A stretch of DNA of 64,000 nt from Eunapius fragilis (Eukaryota > Porifera > Demospongiae > Spongillida > Spongillidae): NCBI GenBank assembly GCA_963681505.1, contig OY811972.1:13352898-13416897 (forward strand). Reading direction: 5' to 3'. Positions 11,184 to 23,897 of this stretch are shown here, in pieces (within the stretch, counting starts at the first letter, position 1; the number at the start of each line of letters is the position of its first letter). Below the pieces are notes generated by a model that had not been told where the DNA came from, made no database searches, and was given only the letters and a program-made list of their open reading frames with translations. The position numbers were made by a program, and so were the translations under genes.

Positions 11184-11428
11184 TATATGGAATAGTGTCC
11201 AGCAAAATCACCAATTTTCCAGGACATGCAAAAGAAAAGTAACGCTCGCATTGAAATGTATGGCTAATTATAAATTCAGTGCCCAATAACTTTATGATGG
11301 ATAGTCCGATTTTAGATGCGTAAGGACCATTTGATAGAAGCTCTTTGGAGTTCACGGAAAATCAAAAAATTTGAAAACTTGAAAAACTACCCAGAAGGGT
11401 GATTTTGCTAGACACTTTCCCATATATT
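11184..11428. mobile_element. MITE, TIR type ATATATGG..AGTGTCCAGC
   Basis: About 245 bp, with ~30-bp terminal inverted repeats (AGTGTCCAGCAAAATCACC at the left, its complement at the right) and no coding capacity. A second copy in opposite orientation lies at 53327-53588. The absence of that copy from the paralogous site near 39851 shows it is a true mobile unit. Confidence 0.8.
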
Positions 11429-12179
11429 GTCAGCCTCAAGTATTTTAATGTGTATGCATACGTTATCACATTTAGCTCAAGGAAGCAGGGTATGTAGGTA
11501 GGCCTCAAATTATTTCACCGGTTTTAGCTTGACATGCATGGGTGTATGCTAAAAGTGTTCAGGCATTTATGCAGCTACATACGTCTGTATATCACATGCA
11601 GACCCTGAAAGCGAGAAGACAAACATGGAATATGCTGGATGAAATCGAATGCTGCCCACCTGCTTTACTATTAGGACTACTGTACTCCGCGTTTGGCAGA
11701 CCATAAACTTCAAATGGCCCAGGACTTTTATTAACTTCTATATCGGCAACCAATCAAGCCATAGCTCCTATGTATCGATCCAAAAAGATTCATTCATACC
11801 CAAACAAAGGACATACACAATTTGCGTGCAGTCGAGATCTTACTTCCAGCGTGGCCAGAACTAAACGCCATAATCTCTATTGTCACCCGGATGGTTTTTA
11901 ATTTTTAAAAATGATTTCTACCAGTACAGGTACCCAAATGACCAAAGGTGTCCCAGGAAGCCAGGGGAAGAAGCCGATGGGCATGAGAACCTGGTAGAAA
12001 GTTGCCTTGATCATGTTAGTATCATCTGTAATGAGGAAAATGATACCTTCCTGTCTTCAATTCAGAGCAAGAAGAATAGTGATGAAAAATCAAACCTGGT
12101 AACTCTCAGCCTTTAAGTCAACGCACAAACATTGTCCTGCCTTCAGAATTAGAGATGGACATTTTCTACAAGGACCATG

Positions 12180-12995
12180 CCAAGGCAAAAGAATGGACCT
12201 GCCATTTTGAAAATCACAAATCCCTATGCTGATAGTTTCATTCCTGTACCAACTATAACAACATTTCCAAAGCCATTAGCAGATTTGTATAATCCATCCT
12301 CTCTACAAATGGATTACCTTACCCTTATGAAAGAATGTGAGGTCATATTTTCTACCCTTCATGTTAGTCATCCTTATTTGTATATTTATTTCATTTTACT
12401 ACCTCCATTTAGATGACTGTTGATGAAGTTGAGCAACTGGAAAAAGCAACAAGAGGTCAATCTAAAAACAAGCTCTGGATGCAGCATCGGCAGGGCGCAT
12501 AACAGCTTCCAGGTGCAAAGATGTAGTGACGACGAATCTTGATACGCCATCACAGACCTTACTACCTTTTAGCACTGAAGCTACTAGAAACACTTGTTTT
12601 AAGTTGACAGTTATACAATTTTTATGTATAGGGCCATGAAAAAGATGCCTTTGAAATGTATCACAAAAGTGCGGCGCCTATTCACAAAGAACTGCATGTC
12701 CCCACCCTATGTAGGTTATTTGATGATATGAAAGTCCGCACATTGGTGCTTCACCTGATGCCATTATTAACTGTAAATGCTGTGGGATGGGTGTTTTGTT
12801 AAAAGCCCTTGTACTTTTAAAAGTGGTATTACCCCACGATTGTTTCGTAAAAAGGTGCAGTGATGACAATAACATGTCCTTACAGTTATCAAGTCCAAAT
12901 GCAACTCTCCATGTGCCGTGCATCTTATTGTGACTTTGTAGTATGGACACCCAATTCACTATACGTGGAATGAATAAAAGAAGATAGAGCAGTGA
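12180..12995 (+). pseudogene. YqaJ-like nuclease remnant
   Basis: Readable blocks include LEKATRGQSKNKLW then GRITASRCKDV near 12430-12530 (the 'iE..TRgQs...W...R.gRiTAS' start of the YqaJ exonuclease fold). Further blocks are HEKDAFEMY near 12645, HWCFTPDAIINCKCCGMGVL near 12740, and YQVQMQLSMCRASYCDFVVW near 12890. The last matches the 'Y..QvQ.QL.v..r.yCDFvvw' end of the nuclease core. The upstream stretch (ADSFIPVPTITTFPKPLADL) is probably the linker before the domain. Several breaks make it non-functional. YqaJ/lambda-exonuclease-type proteins in animals are usually transposon passengers. Confidence 0.7.
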
Positions 12996-13724
12996 TTGTG
13001 GATAACACGGAGCCTATGAAGCACTTCTTTATTTATGGCTTGCACTAGCAGAGATCATTGGGAAATTGTATACAAGAAAGCCAATAGCTGATTCAAAAGT
13101 GATTGTACAAGAAGGCCTTTTAGATGGAAATGAAGCTGAAGACTATACAACGCTCTGATGGTGCTGCAATGAGCCAAGCTATGAAGAAATGATAAAGTGT
13201 GATGATAAAGAATGAAGCATTCAATAGTTTCATTTTGATTACCTTCGAATTAAAAGTGCCCCTAAAGGAAATTGGTTTTCCGCAAGAAGCCAAAGGAGAA
13301 AAAAGCAAGAAGTAATAATAGCATAATTATGCACCTGTATGTGTACATTTGACTATCATAATTTTTGTTTTAATCAAATCTGAGGGATTATAGATGGGGA
13401 TAGGGTAATCAATGCACAACATACGTGCACCAATTTATCAATGGTGGTTCTGGTGTCTTTGCTACTTTAAACTAATAAGTACAACATTCTGCAGTATAGT
13501 AAACTTCTGCTTTAAGAGACCCATGCAAAGACTGTTCCACATGAATTCGAATCCCTGCTCCAGTCCACCTCCACTTTTTCCAACTGTCTTTTTCCTCTCA
13601 TGAATGGAGGAATCTTAATTTAAGCCATTACCATATTGGCTGTAAAGCCTCGATCGGCTATTATTCCATCTCATACACAAATAATGGAAAAATAAAGTTC
13701 ATTGTCAGTAGTGGATCTGGGGGT

Positions 13725-13790
13725 GAGAGGGGGGGGGGGTTGGGTTGGGGGGTTAACCCCCCCCCCCCCCCCCTCCCCCCCCCCCAATAG
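13725..13790. repeat. G/C homopolymer tract
   Basis: A run of G followed directly by a run of C (GGGGGG...TTAACCCCCC), nearly self-complementary. It may be the end of a decayed element. Confidence 0.8.
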
Positions 13791-13939
13791 CCCTTCAATA
13801 ATATTATTCATTGCAGTAAAATAGGGGATCTGTATTGATAGTTGTGAATAAATCATTTTAAAAAACCTCTTTATCTGCCACGCCCCCTTCGTACGTGCCC
13901 CCTGATTGTATATGTATAATCATCACAAAACTATTCATA

Positions 13940-15422
13940 CCAGGATTGACAATTTCGACTGCTCAACAATTCTGTATCTGTCATGCGCCCACCTACACAA
14001 TCAGATACAAAGGATATCGTTCCTTGAGGTGTTATGCCCAACAGAAACTTAACAGTAGTGGGATGCTTATTATTACTCCAAACTTGTGCTTATGCCAGAA
14101 GATCAGAGAGATGCTCAATAATTACTTCGGTACTGTCTACTATAACACAGCAATTCTTAAAGAACTTCCTGAATGACATTGGCAAAATTATTTGTTTTTC
14201 GGAGAGTTTCCCTGTCTGGCCACTTGATCAGAAAGCGTAGTCTATATAACAGCAGAAACCGCATCAAAGACTGCATCAAAACATCTGGTGACAGTGGATT
14301 TGTGCACACCAACATGGTAGGCCTAGTCTTCATTGTAGAGACCAAGGCGAATTTTCATCAGGAACATCAAAACCATTGTAAATTGAGACAACTTCCAATC
14401 CAACTTTATTCAGGCAAAGAAGGTAACAGAAAATTAAGTAGTGCATTAAAACGCACCATTCCTTGATGCCTGCACCATTTATAATGCAGCAACAGAAAAC
14501 CATTACCTGTATAGAATTTTAATTGTCTGCATTCTGACAAAGAGAATGAGAGGAAAGTTGGGATACCTTTTCAATGGCATCTGTCTGGCAACCAGCATCT
14601 ACTGTATTCATCCAAGCAGTCTGACACTCTACTGAGATCATGTCAAGGCTAGCTTGTGATGCAGCAGACTTCTTCAACCATATCTGTTTGACACATGCGG
14701 TGCTGAGCAAAGCAAACTCCTCAAAACTCTGCAGTACAACAACACACTCATTAAAATACATTAGTAAGAGAGTTACTTGCATGATGTATATATACCTTAT
14801 CAGCACAATCAGGTAAAGCTTTTCCAATCCGTTCTACCACTTCTGCTGCTACCACTGATTAAAGTTTATCATGATCAATTTGAGTCTGTATTGCCCAAAC
14901 GCACGAGTACAAGGCTAAGTTTAGAATGTCAAAATACCTTCTAACTATCATGATCTGTGGCTTGCTGCCCAGCCCGTTTATTCAGTGCTTGGTCAAGGAG
15001 GATCGTTCCCGGACAGACTATACTAACCATCAATTCTGCTCTACGCTGAGATCGTTGGTAGCGATCGCGAGGTGGTAGAGTTGAACAGTACCCCAAGTTT
15101 TTAGTTGCTACCCAATCTGGATTACAGAATAACGCGGCAGGCGTTCCTGAAAGAAGCACGGAACACGTAACTTAATTTGATACACATCACAGATGTTACT
15201 ACCTGACTCAAACTTGAAAGTGAACAGAATACACATGAACGTGTGACGAAGGCGCCCAGACTTTCCTTTGTATTTTGGATAGCCATTCGCTTCGTCTCCG
15301 AGACAGCAACTCTTTTTGCTCTTTGCAGTGCCAGAAATTTGCGAGAGGTGTAGGAAAAACTTTGTATCTTTGTCCTTGTCCGATGTCTTCAGGCATCCGA
15401 CAACGCAGCAAGTTTTACCCAT
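13940..15422 (-). pseudogene. THAP + DDE_Tnp_4 transposase remnant
   Basis: The start MGKTCCVVGCLKTSDKDKDT (ATG at 15420-15422) opens a C2CH THAP zinc finger. After a frame change the finger continues as SRRRSEWLSKIQRKVW and HVHVYSVHF. A likely second exon gives SGTPAALFCNPDWVATKNLG, the family's end block. A linker piece (DAGCQTD near 14580) follows. Next comes the helix-turn-helix/DDE part: LIKWPDRE then VIVDSTEVIIEHL, and then [17 protein letters not shown] with VGGRMTD. These carry the first two acidic catalytic positions of DDE_Tnp_4. The third acidic residue and C-terminus are missing. It is a plain DNA transposon relic, broken several times. Confidence 0.75.
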
Positions 15423-15570
15423 TCTTCCATACACTCAATACAATAGACGTAATATAAAATCGCTTAGGTCACATGATTGAACGTATAAGATCACGAGATC
15501 CATGCAACCCCTCTATTTTTTTTTTCCTCAGTCGCATTCAGTCAGCACAAACCATGAACATCAAACATTA

Positions 15571-17625
15571 TCGGAACCTACGCGAGTAGGTTCCATATAG
15601 GAATCCAACAGTATCATGAATGTCATTAAAAAAACGTCACTCACGTCTAGCGGGACATTTAAGAATCGGGTCACTTCGCTCTTAGTGGCAGTCGAGCGAT
15701 ATCAAAAAGGACAACAGTTCTGCGTTGTATCTGTGTCACAAGACGGTGTACATTTAGAGAACAAAAATACTCGTCCCCATCGTCCGTACCCAGTCCCACC
15801 TAAAATTTCTCCTCCGTCGGCTTCTTATTCTTCTTCTTCTTCTTCTTCTTCTTCGGGATAGTATAACTCACGACAGGAACGTTTGTAAAGCACGCCAAGT
15901 GTACCAATCGCTTCAGGATGCGTCCGCAGGTTATCTTCGGGTGTCTGTTAGACGCCTAACTGTTCGGGCAATTAACTAAAGCGAATAGTACCTCATTTGG
16001 TATTCGGTTAAAAATACCCAATTACATCAGCTAAATGCAATAATAGCCACGTGTCGTGGGCGTGATTCAAATTCTTAATATTCCCGCACGCTGTGGAAGA
16101 GGTATACGCACTGAATCTAAGAGCCTTTTCGGGTCCCTACGGCTCCATGTATAAATGTGCCAAATGGTTGAGAAACGGAATGGCCCGGAGCAGTGATATG
16201 CGATAACGTTATACTGACGAATATTCAAGGTATCATTTTCTGCATGACGCCTGTGCGTTACTCTCAACTCTATCAATCGTTACGCAGCTTGAAATGAAAG
16301 CCAAAACTACCATACACGTAAGTACCCGACACTATCGCATATAATTGTTTTGACCGAATTGATTTCTATACAATAGCTTCTTATATAGCATAACTTTCGA
16401 ATTCTGTCGGTGAAACTACATACGCGATCAGATACTACGGTATACAGTCTACAGCAGATATATGTGAAGCAAGAGGCTCCAATTAGAATGTGTCTCTCCC
16501 ACCACCGCCTTTACAGAAAAAAAAAAAAAAAACCGGCAACAACTAGCCACTCGTACACCTACAGATATGCCAAACGAGTGCAATACAAGATACGACAAGG
16601 TGTCAAGCGCGCTACTTAAAGGACCATCAAAGCGACCACCCGAAGGTGCGTTACACCATGAATGTTGAATCTGGACATAAATTATAGCATGTATAGTGTA
16701 TCGCTAAAATGGAAGGAATATTTTATGCAACAGTTACAGCGGTAGATATTGCGTCTCTCTCCACTTTTAGTGCTGTTTGAAATGTGTGCACGCTGTTCGC
16801 TGACAATTTCGTAATAATGCATGTGTATTGTGGTGCATAGATTATATCTGATAATAGTGTCAAAGTTGCTGTGACAACCTATTGTGGCATGGTTTATCTG
16901 ATAATAGCGTGAGATCAGTGGGTACATTGTCTGATGTATTATTTGGCTTCGCTTGCCAGTGGAGGATTTGTTTTAACTAACAGTTGTTTAAATCACCTGT
17001 TTCAGGTCCAGGTCCAGGAGTGGTTCCATGTCCAGCTGCAGGATTAGCTCAACCTGCTCTACCTGCTATATATCCTGGATATAGAAGTATATCCTGGTCC
17101 AGAATATACAGCAGTATATCCTGATTCAGGATATACAAGATGACATGCTCCTGGGTTTTATTATAGCTAGATAAATGAAATACTTGTACTTATTGTTTAA
17201 ATTGTAATACTGTGTGTTTTAATGATACACCCACACCTCAAAAAATTGCATGGCCACGAGATTCTAAAATAAAACTGTCATTTGACATTCTTGCTACATG
17301 GTTACGTTTCAAGAACTAAATCCACCAAAAAATGTAGGAAACAAGTGATAAAAACACTCTCTATGCGAGAAGGTTGGTGGTATATAGGAATCAAAGGCGG
17401 TGGTGGTGTAAAAAGCAAGGGAACAAGAATTGTGATTGAAAAGGAAAAATGAAATAGACCTATATTAGCACACACAGTTATACATGACGACATGCTGCTA
17501 ATATAGGTCTATTTCTTTTTTCCTTTTCAATCACAATTCTTGTTCCCTTGCTTTATACACCGCCACCGCCTTTGATTCCTATATACCACCAACCTTCTCG
17601 CATAGAGAATGTTTTTATCACTTGT
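15571..17625 (-). mobile_element. hairpin-ended element, long copy A
   Basis: A 2.06-kb unit repeated in inverse orientation as copy B (33703-36165). One end is a ~285-bp near-perfect hairpin (17341-17625). The other end is the 22-bp palindrome GGAACCTAC-GCGA-GTAGGTTCC (15573-15594). Homology between A and B stops at these points (CGAT is the last shared sequence), so they are natural ends. Blocks shared with the short members at 24.8 kb and 41.1 kb lie near 15760-15930. Superfamily unknown. Confidence 0.75.
17341..17625. repeat. terminal hairpin H1
   Basis: Begins ACAAGTGATAAAAACACTCT and ends with its complement, with arms of about 125 nt around a ~25-nt loop. It carries the family block GTGTAAAAAGCAAGG and TATTAGCA next to the loop. 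Confidence 0.9.
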
Positions 17626-18087
17626 ATACTTTGAGCCTCAAAGTGTAATGCTTTAGCCAACAGCCCTCTAAGCAGGGAATGACCTCATCTAGGGTCAAGG
17701 GATGGGTATGTTTCATTGCATATCACGAATTTATAAGATTGAAGCAGATCAAGTTGAACGAAAAACATCCAAGCGATTCGAGTTCGAGTTGGAAGGATTA
17801 CCGCGTGGAGTTAATTCCCCAGCCCTTCTGTATAGCTAGATATTCTAAACCAACCAATGATGTAGTATAATGTTGACTAGTGATGAACTTTGAGATACGT
17901 GCAGTATGCCGCCTGAATATACAGTGCGAGTGAGGCGTCCCTCTATAAATAGCGCTAGCTGCGCACGCGAGCTCGTATATATGATCAAATACTAAAGTTC
18001 CACATTTGCATGAATTTCAAGTTAGCATGACTATAAGAATGTACAAAGCTGCTTTAATTGGTCAAATTATGGGCTAAATATAGCTAT
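17626..18087. other. intergenic, 3' flank of Cys-rich gene
   Basis: No gene recognised. On the - strand this is downstream of the Cys-rich gene's stop codon. Confidence 0.4.
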
Positions 18088-20118
18088 CTACTTCTCATAG
18101 GGACACACTGGGCAGCATTTCCCGGGAGGAGGTGGGAGAGGGTAATCGCAATGCGGCGTTGAGCAGCGGCGATGGCAGATTTTTGTCGGGCACACGGGAC
18201 AGCATTCCCCGGGAGGAGGTGGTAGTGGATTGTTGCAGGGCGGCTTAATGCAGGAGGTGTCGCAGATCTTTGGGGGGCATACGGGACAGCATTCCCCGGG
18301 GGGTGGTGGTAGTGGATTGTCGCACAATGGCTTCGTGCAGGGGATATTGCAGATCTTTAGAGGACACACGGGACAGCATTCCCCCGGGGGAGGTGGTAGT
18401 GGATTTTTGCACAACGGCTTAATGCATGCAATATTGCAGATCTTTGTGGGGCACACGCGACAACATTCCCCTGGGGGAGGTGGCAGTGGATTTTTGCACA
18501 GGGGCTTTATGCAGGGAACATTGCAGATCTTTGGGGGGCACACGGGACAGCATTCCCCGGGGGGAGGCGGTAATGGATTCTTGCACAGTGGTTTAATGCA
18601 GGATATATTGCAGATCTTTGGGGGACACACAGGACAGCATTCCCCGGGGGGCGGTGGCAGTGGATTGTCACAGAGCAGCTTAATGCAGGTGACATTGCAG
18701 ATCTTTGGGGGGCACACGGGACAGCATTCCCCGGGGGGAGGTGGTTGTGGATTGTCACAGAGCAGCTTAATGCAGGTGATATTGCAGATCTTTGGTGGGC
18801 ACACGGGACAGCATTCTCCGGGGGGCGGTGGTAATGGATTGTCACACAGTGGTTTAATGCAGGTGATATTGCAGATCTTTGGGGGGCACACGGGACAGCA
18901 TTCCCCTGGGGGCGGTGGTAGTGGATTGTCACACAGTGGTTTAATGCAGCCGATATTGGAGATCACTGGGGGGCACACGGGACAGCATTCCCCTGGAGGC
19001 GGTGGCAGTGGATTGTCACACATCGGTTTAATGCAGGTGATATTGCAGATCTTTGGGGGGCACACGGGACAGCATTCCCCGGGGGGCGGTGGTAGTGGAT
19101 TGTCACACAAGGGCATTGTGCATGCAATATTGCAGATCTTTGGGGGGCACACGGGACAGCATTCTCCTGGGGGTGGTGGCAGTGGATCATTGCACAATGG
19201 CTTAATGCAGGCGATCTTGCAGATCACTGGGGGGCACACGGGACAGCATTCCCCCGGGGGCGGTGGTAGTGGATTGTTACATAAGGGCTTTGTGCATGAG
19301 ATATTGCAGGTCTTTGGTGGGCACACGGGACAACATTCTCCTGTTGGAGGTGGCTGTGGATTGTCGCACAATGGCTTTATGCATGAAATATTGCAGATCT
19401 TAGGAGGGCACACGGGACAGCATTCCCCCGGGGGAGGTGGTAGAGGATTGTCGCACGGAGGCTTATTGCAGGCGACATTACAGATCTTTGGCGGGCATAC
19501 GGGACAGCACTGTCCAGGCGGAGGTGGGATGGGATCTGTACAAGGTGGCTTTACACAACGGAAAATGCAGGGACAGAATGGACAGCATCCGCCGATTGGA
19601 GGTGGTTGTGGGTATTGTCCCAACACGCATATTGGTGCGGCGCATTTTACCAAACTGCAGTCTACGGCTGTTTTATATATAGATGAAAAAGAGTAATATG
19701 AATGTTCTATAATTATATGAATATATATGGGGTCGAGGCAGCGATAAGGGACCTAGCACATATTTTTTCAAGTTTTCAAATTATAACATATTCAAAGAGT
19801 CACCTATGTCCTTTACAACTTCTTTTCTTACGCACAGGAAATAAGTCTGTCAATCATGGAGTTACAGTGGCATGAATTTTTAATTACGCGTACATTTTAA
19901 TTGCGGGCTGATGCTCCTTCCTGGAAATTTGTGCTAGGTCCCTTTTCGCTGCCACGACCCCATACGTACATAATTATATACATTATAATAATTATTATAA
20001 ATTCATGTACGCGCTTTTAAGTTATAATGGTCGATCATTTACCTGTTTCAGTTGATTCCGACACTGATCGCTGTACTAGTAGTATAAGGAAGGCAAATAT
20101 CAGCGTGATAGGCAACAT
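18088..20118 (-). CDS. secreted Cys-rich protein, 18 VWC-like 29-residue repeats
   Basis: Two exons. Exon 1 (20118-20043) starts at ATG and encodes a signal peptide, MLPITLIFAFLILLVQ, with donor GTAAATG after phase 1. Exon 2 (19661-18088) follows acceptor CCGTAG and runs to a TAG stop, giving a protein of about 549 residues. Exon 2 is 18 tandem copies of 29 residues (87 bp) with the pattern C-x4-C-x10-CC-x2-C-x4-C-x3, six cysteines per unit. The typical core is PLPPPPGECCPVCPPKIC. C..P.C......G.CCP.C resembles the second half of von Willebrand factor C modules, as in chordin/kielin proteins, but each unit is much shorter than a full VWC (~60-70 residues). The outer units (first, second, last) are the most diverged and the inner ones nearly identical, so the array grew from the middle. 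A TATA box sits ~45 bp upstream. An extracellular matrix or adhesive role is inference. Confidence 0.85.
19727..19964. mobile_element. MITE with 35-bp TIRs in intron 1
   Basis: About 238 bp. Its ends, TATGGGGTCGAGGCAGCGAT then AAGGGACCTAGCACA, are mirrored at the right with two mismatches. No coding capacity. It occupies most of the single intron of the Cys-rich gene. Confidence 0.85.
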
Positions 20119-20160
20119 TGTTATCCGTGGAACACTTGTTGGTGCATAGGGTTGGTGGTT

Positions 20161-20169
20161 CTTTTTATA
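20161..20169 (-). promoter_or_regulatory. TATA box of Cys-rich gene
   Basis: TATAAAAAG on the - strand, about 45 bp upstream of the ATG at 20118, leaving room for a very short 5' UTR. Inferred from position and motif. Confidence 0.5.
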
Positions 20170-20219
20170 CATCACCTCGAGCGAGGTGTTTAGGCTTTCC
20201 TCCGGTCCAAGGTCTAGCA

Positions 20220-20689
20220 TTAATTGAAGTGTTAATATGTAGTATGCTTGCGGTTTTTACTCTGTTCTGTAGACGACAATGCATTAGCAAATAATAGAAA
20301 TGTATGAATTAAGGGCAATATTCAGATTTATTATTAGCGTTTTTACTTAAAGTAGAGGCTGTGATGTCTGAAGGAACAGCACGATAATACATACATGGAG
20401 GACGTACATACTAAACATAGGTCCGTTTCATTCCTAATTACCGCTTAACTGTTACGCAAGTGAATCATCGGATAAAGTAGGATTCCAATATAATAGTGTG
20501 TGGTATTAAAAGAGAGGTAAGAAATGTCTATGAATGTTAAAGACCTATATCAGCACATTCACACTATAATGTGCTAAACACAACTGTTTCATTCATTTAC
20601 GCTTGCTTCCGTTTCTTTTACACCGCAGTTTCCTTGGAATCCTACATCCTTTATCAAAGATAAATAGTCTTGTTTCGTGAGTTTTTATT
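20220..20689. other. intergenic
   Basis: AT-rich upstream region of the Cys-rich gene. No gene seen. Confidence 0.35.
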
Positions 20690-21200
20690 CACGGATTTAG
20701 CTGCTAATTATTAACTTTCACCACAAATCTGCCAACACTGATGAGAATTCACGTCTCGATATACGTGCCAGGGTTTTTTGGAATCGTGGTCAGGATGCTT
20801 TATTTGATGTAAGGGTTTTCCACCCTAATGCTCCAAGCTACCGTTCCATGGACTTGCCAGCAATATACCACAGACATGAATCGAAAAAAAAAGCGACAAT
20901 ATAGTCAACGGGTGAAAGAGGTTGAGCATGGGGTCTTCACATCACTGATTTTTAGTACAACAGGAGGAATGGCTCGTGAGTGTTAAACATTTTACAGGCC
21001 GTTTGGCAGACATGATTTCCATCAAGCAGGACAAACCCTATTCTCTCTTAGTTAGCTGGCTACGCACTCGACTCTCTTGTGCTTCCCTTCGTGCTGCTGT
21101 TCTGTGCATTCGTGGAAGCAGGTCATCACATCGCCACCCTATTTACGAACATGACCTTACCCTTGCCACTGTTGAGGGTAAGATACCATCCTCAGTCTAA
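20690..21200 (+). pseudogene. mobile-element protein fragment (nuclease-like block)
   Basis: Readable blocks [47 protein letters not shown] and PYSLLVSWLRTRLS with CIRGSRSS belong to a protein segment I recall as widespread in aquatic-animal genomes next to reverse-transcriptase genes. The 'RLDI...FFDVRVF' spacing resembles a PD-(D/E)xK nuclease core. The source element is uncertain, so it is treated as a broken fossil. Only this fragment is present in the window. Confidence 0.5.
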
Positions 21201-22779
21201 AAATTTATCAGTAACACTTTTATTTTTTTAAAAGATTTTTTTGTACAGTATGTGGATTATTGTATTTGGATATTTTTGACAAGATTGTATAGTAGTGGGC
21301 GGAGCACTTTTGCATACACGTAGGTTACAAAATAGTTTGAGTTTTTGGTTAGCTGGGTCGATCCAAATTCCTAACTCCTATCGGTGCTACATTCGTAGTA
21401 ACTGTTGTGACTTACTGCGTATATAAGTGATTATACTTCAGCTGTCGCACATTTACCTACGAATATTTTGCGTTTAATAAGTAGTACAGTTATAATCCCA
21501 CGTCGTATTCATATTTAGCACTTTTGAGATCAAGGGGCCACATCAGCGTGCCCGTTTCAACACCTTACATTCCAAATAAGGTCCAGCAGTTACTTGTATC
21601 GTGAAGGAACAACTACTGAATATTAACCCACATGCATAATGGAGCGGCAATGCAATATAATAAAGTGGCCATAAAAACAATTCTAAGTTCTAGTAGAACT
21701 TTATGATGACCCAGACATTCTAGTCTTGCAGTACAGTCTAAAACTTCATCATTCGTTGGTCTGGAAGTTCTAAAAGCTTCGTATGATCCCCAGTGTGAAC
21801 TGAAAGGCTCCATAGCTCGATTAAGTATATTACGTAGCCTTTGTAGTTCCTGAATTAAGAAGTAGATTTGTGTTGTACATAAACTACAACTTAAAATATG
21901 ACAACTCAAATGTAACAGCCAAGGCAGTTGAAAAACTAGCAACAGGCATATCAATGTCCACTTATATTCGTCGCTTGCTTACAGGTAAAATTGTAAAATG
22001 AGCTTGGAATAAGATTATCTAAATCGGCCAATAGTCAGCAAATACTCCATAAGGAGCAGCCAATGCAACCGGGAAAACACATTCTATCCCATGCCCACTC
22101 GGCAGATTGCATTTTCCGGAAAGCAACCGTAATGAAAATGACGGCATTGTTAAAACATTTTTTATGTTTATTGTGTCGAAAGTTATCTCGCGGGGTACCT
22201 TGTACACCCGCAGGTCGGTACACAGCTAAAAACGTTTTGCCGGTAGGTCATTGCACGTAGTATTTGTTATTGGACCGTGAAAACAAGTCTTAAAGGTCAA
22301 TTAGCAAGCCGATCTAGTGATACAGAATGCAAACACACCACCACACATGCAGACATGCATCACACCACGCTCCTAATGACCTACACTTTAATCATGTTAT
22401 GAACGTGTACGAACATCAGGGGCTACATTTCAGTGTATCCTTTAACGAAGTATAGTCATTGCCATGCACACTTGAAAAATGAAACACCTTCATCTACTAC
22501 GCCTTTATATTTATTGTGACCTTAATTTCAGTGGACTTAATGCATGGACATTTTGCATGTATAGTGTCACGGTAGTTTGCGGTTTTATTGCATCGAGTAA
22601 TGAATGACTGTCTAGATTTTGTTAAACGTTTTAAATGATTATTTTTCATCGGCACAGTGCGTATACTATCATATAAGATGCTGTGACCTGCGTTGTTATT
22701 TTGACTGTCAATATGTCTAAATAACACAATGACACAAGCGTGATGTTAGTCATGATATATAGTCAGACTATTATGTGTT
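21201..22779. other. intergenic, no gene recognised
   Basis: Short open frames on both strands show no recognisable domain, and no repeat structure stood out. Introns of an unseen gene cannot be excluded. Confidence 0.4.
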
Positions 22780-23039
22780 TATAGGTAATTGGGGACATCA
22801 GTGCATAACTCAGCTTACAATTGAGATTAAAAATTTCTGATTTCACCGTTAAACTTAGAGATGCATCACCTTATTATGTCATTAGAACTTTACATGTTAC
22901 CACGAAATAGTCATCTTTCATACAAATTATTATAAAACACTCACATTTCTTTTTGTTTTGTCCTATTTCATTACCTTCTATTTCTTTTAGTTGTAGTAAC
23001 TGGTCATTATTGTATCAGGACTAAAATGGTAGTGTGGTG

Positions 23040-23567
23040 TCTTTTCAGGTCTCTCGATCATGTCTCATAGCTTCCATTAATGCACTCATGCCCTCACTGT
23101 ATGCTCATATCCCATGGTCTCCTATACATGGTCAGGTCCAATGGCCTCCATGTCGCTGATGTGTTTTTCACATGTAGCTGGACTGTGTGTTGCATGTATT
23201 GGACTGGTTTCAGTGGCGTACACAATTGCCCCTATGCCTTTGTCACAGTGAGGGCATTGCCCCTCCACACACACACACTCACACATCACACACACACACA
23301 CATAACTATCCCATGTCATTCACAATAAATGCTCAAATGCAGAGTATGTACCATTTAGAGGTTTAAAATGACTTGGGACTTACTATTTATTACCTTTGTT
23401 ACACAAAATTTCCAGGGCCCAGGAATTAATTTTTTGGGATACGTGGACTGAATAATATTCCTGCCAGGCTAATATACCAGTACAAAGTAGTTCTTCTAAA
23501 GTCCCTATTACAGAGAGGATCTACAAGTATCACAAAAAATAAATTTGAACAGCTTCCTAGAAAGAAG

Positions 23568-23627
<60 letters not shown>

Positions 23628-23822
23628 ACACACCATGCGTAAATAAGAAGCCATGTTTGAATGCAAGCTTTACAATGGCCCAGTCTTTTGAGATAGGATA
23701 GCAATAATATTCACTGCCACTATATGCAAAGCTTCCATCCCTACTGTACAAGTAGCTTGAGTGCACATCACAAAAAATAAATTGCAGTCTCCAAACAACA
23801 TGCGCACATATATATATATTCA

Positions 23823-23897
<75 letters not shown>

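Larger units (their letters stand above)
11650..15430. mobile_element. ISL2EU-like DNA transposon remnant(s)
   Basis: Two convergent coding remnants, a YqaJ-type nuclease on + and a THAP/HTH/DDE_Tnp_4 transposase on -, sit within 3.5 kb. ISL2EU (IS4EU) elements are known to encode this pair. The outer inverted repeats were not found, so the limits are approximate and two independent insertions cannot be excluded. A 50-bp G/C homopolymer tract at 13730-13790 separates the two remnants. Confidence 0.55.

Noticed and set aside
15571-17625. Helitron assignment for hairpin-ended copies because of a terminal hairpin
   Set aside because: No TC start, no CTRR after the hairpin, no Rep/helicase frame. 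The long terminal hairpin at the other end is atypical.
18230-19696. 488-residue + strand frame opposite the Cys-rich gene (GGHTGQHSPGGGGSGL repeats)
   Set aside because: It mirrors the 87-bp coding repeat. The - strand has the signal-peptide exon, splice sites, stop and conserved Cys pattern.
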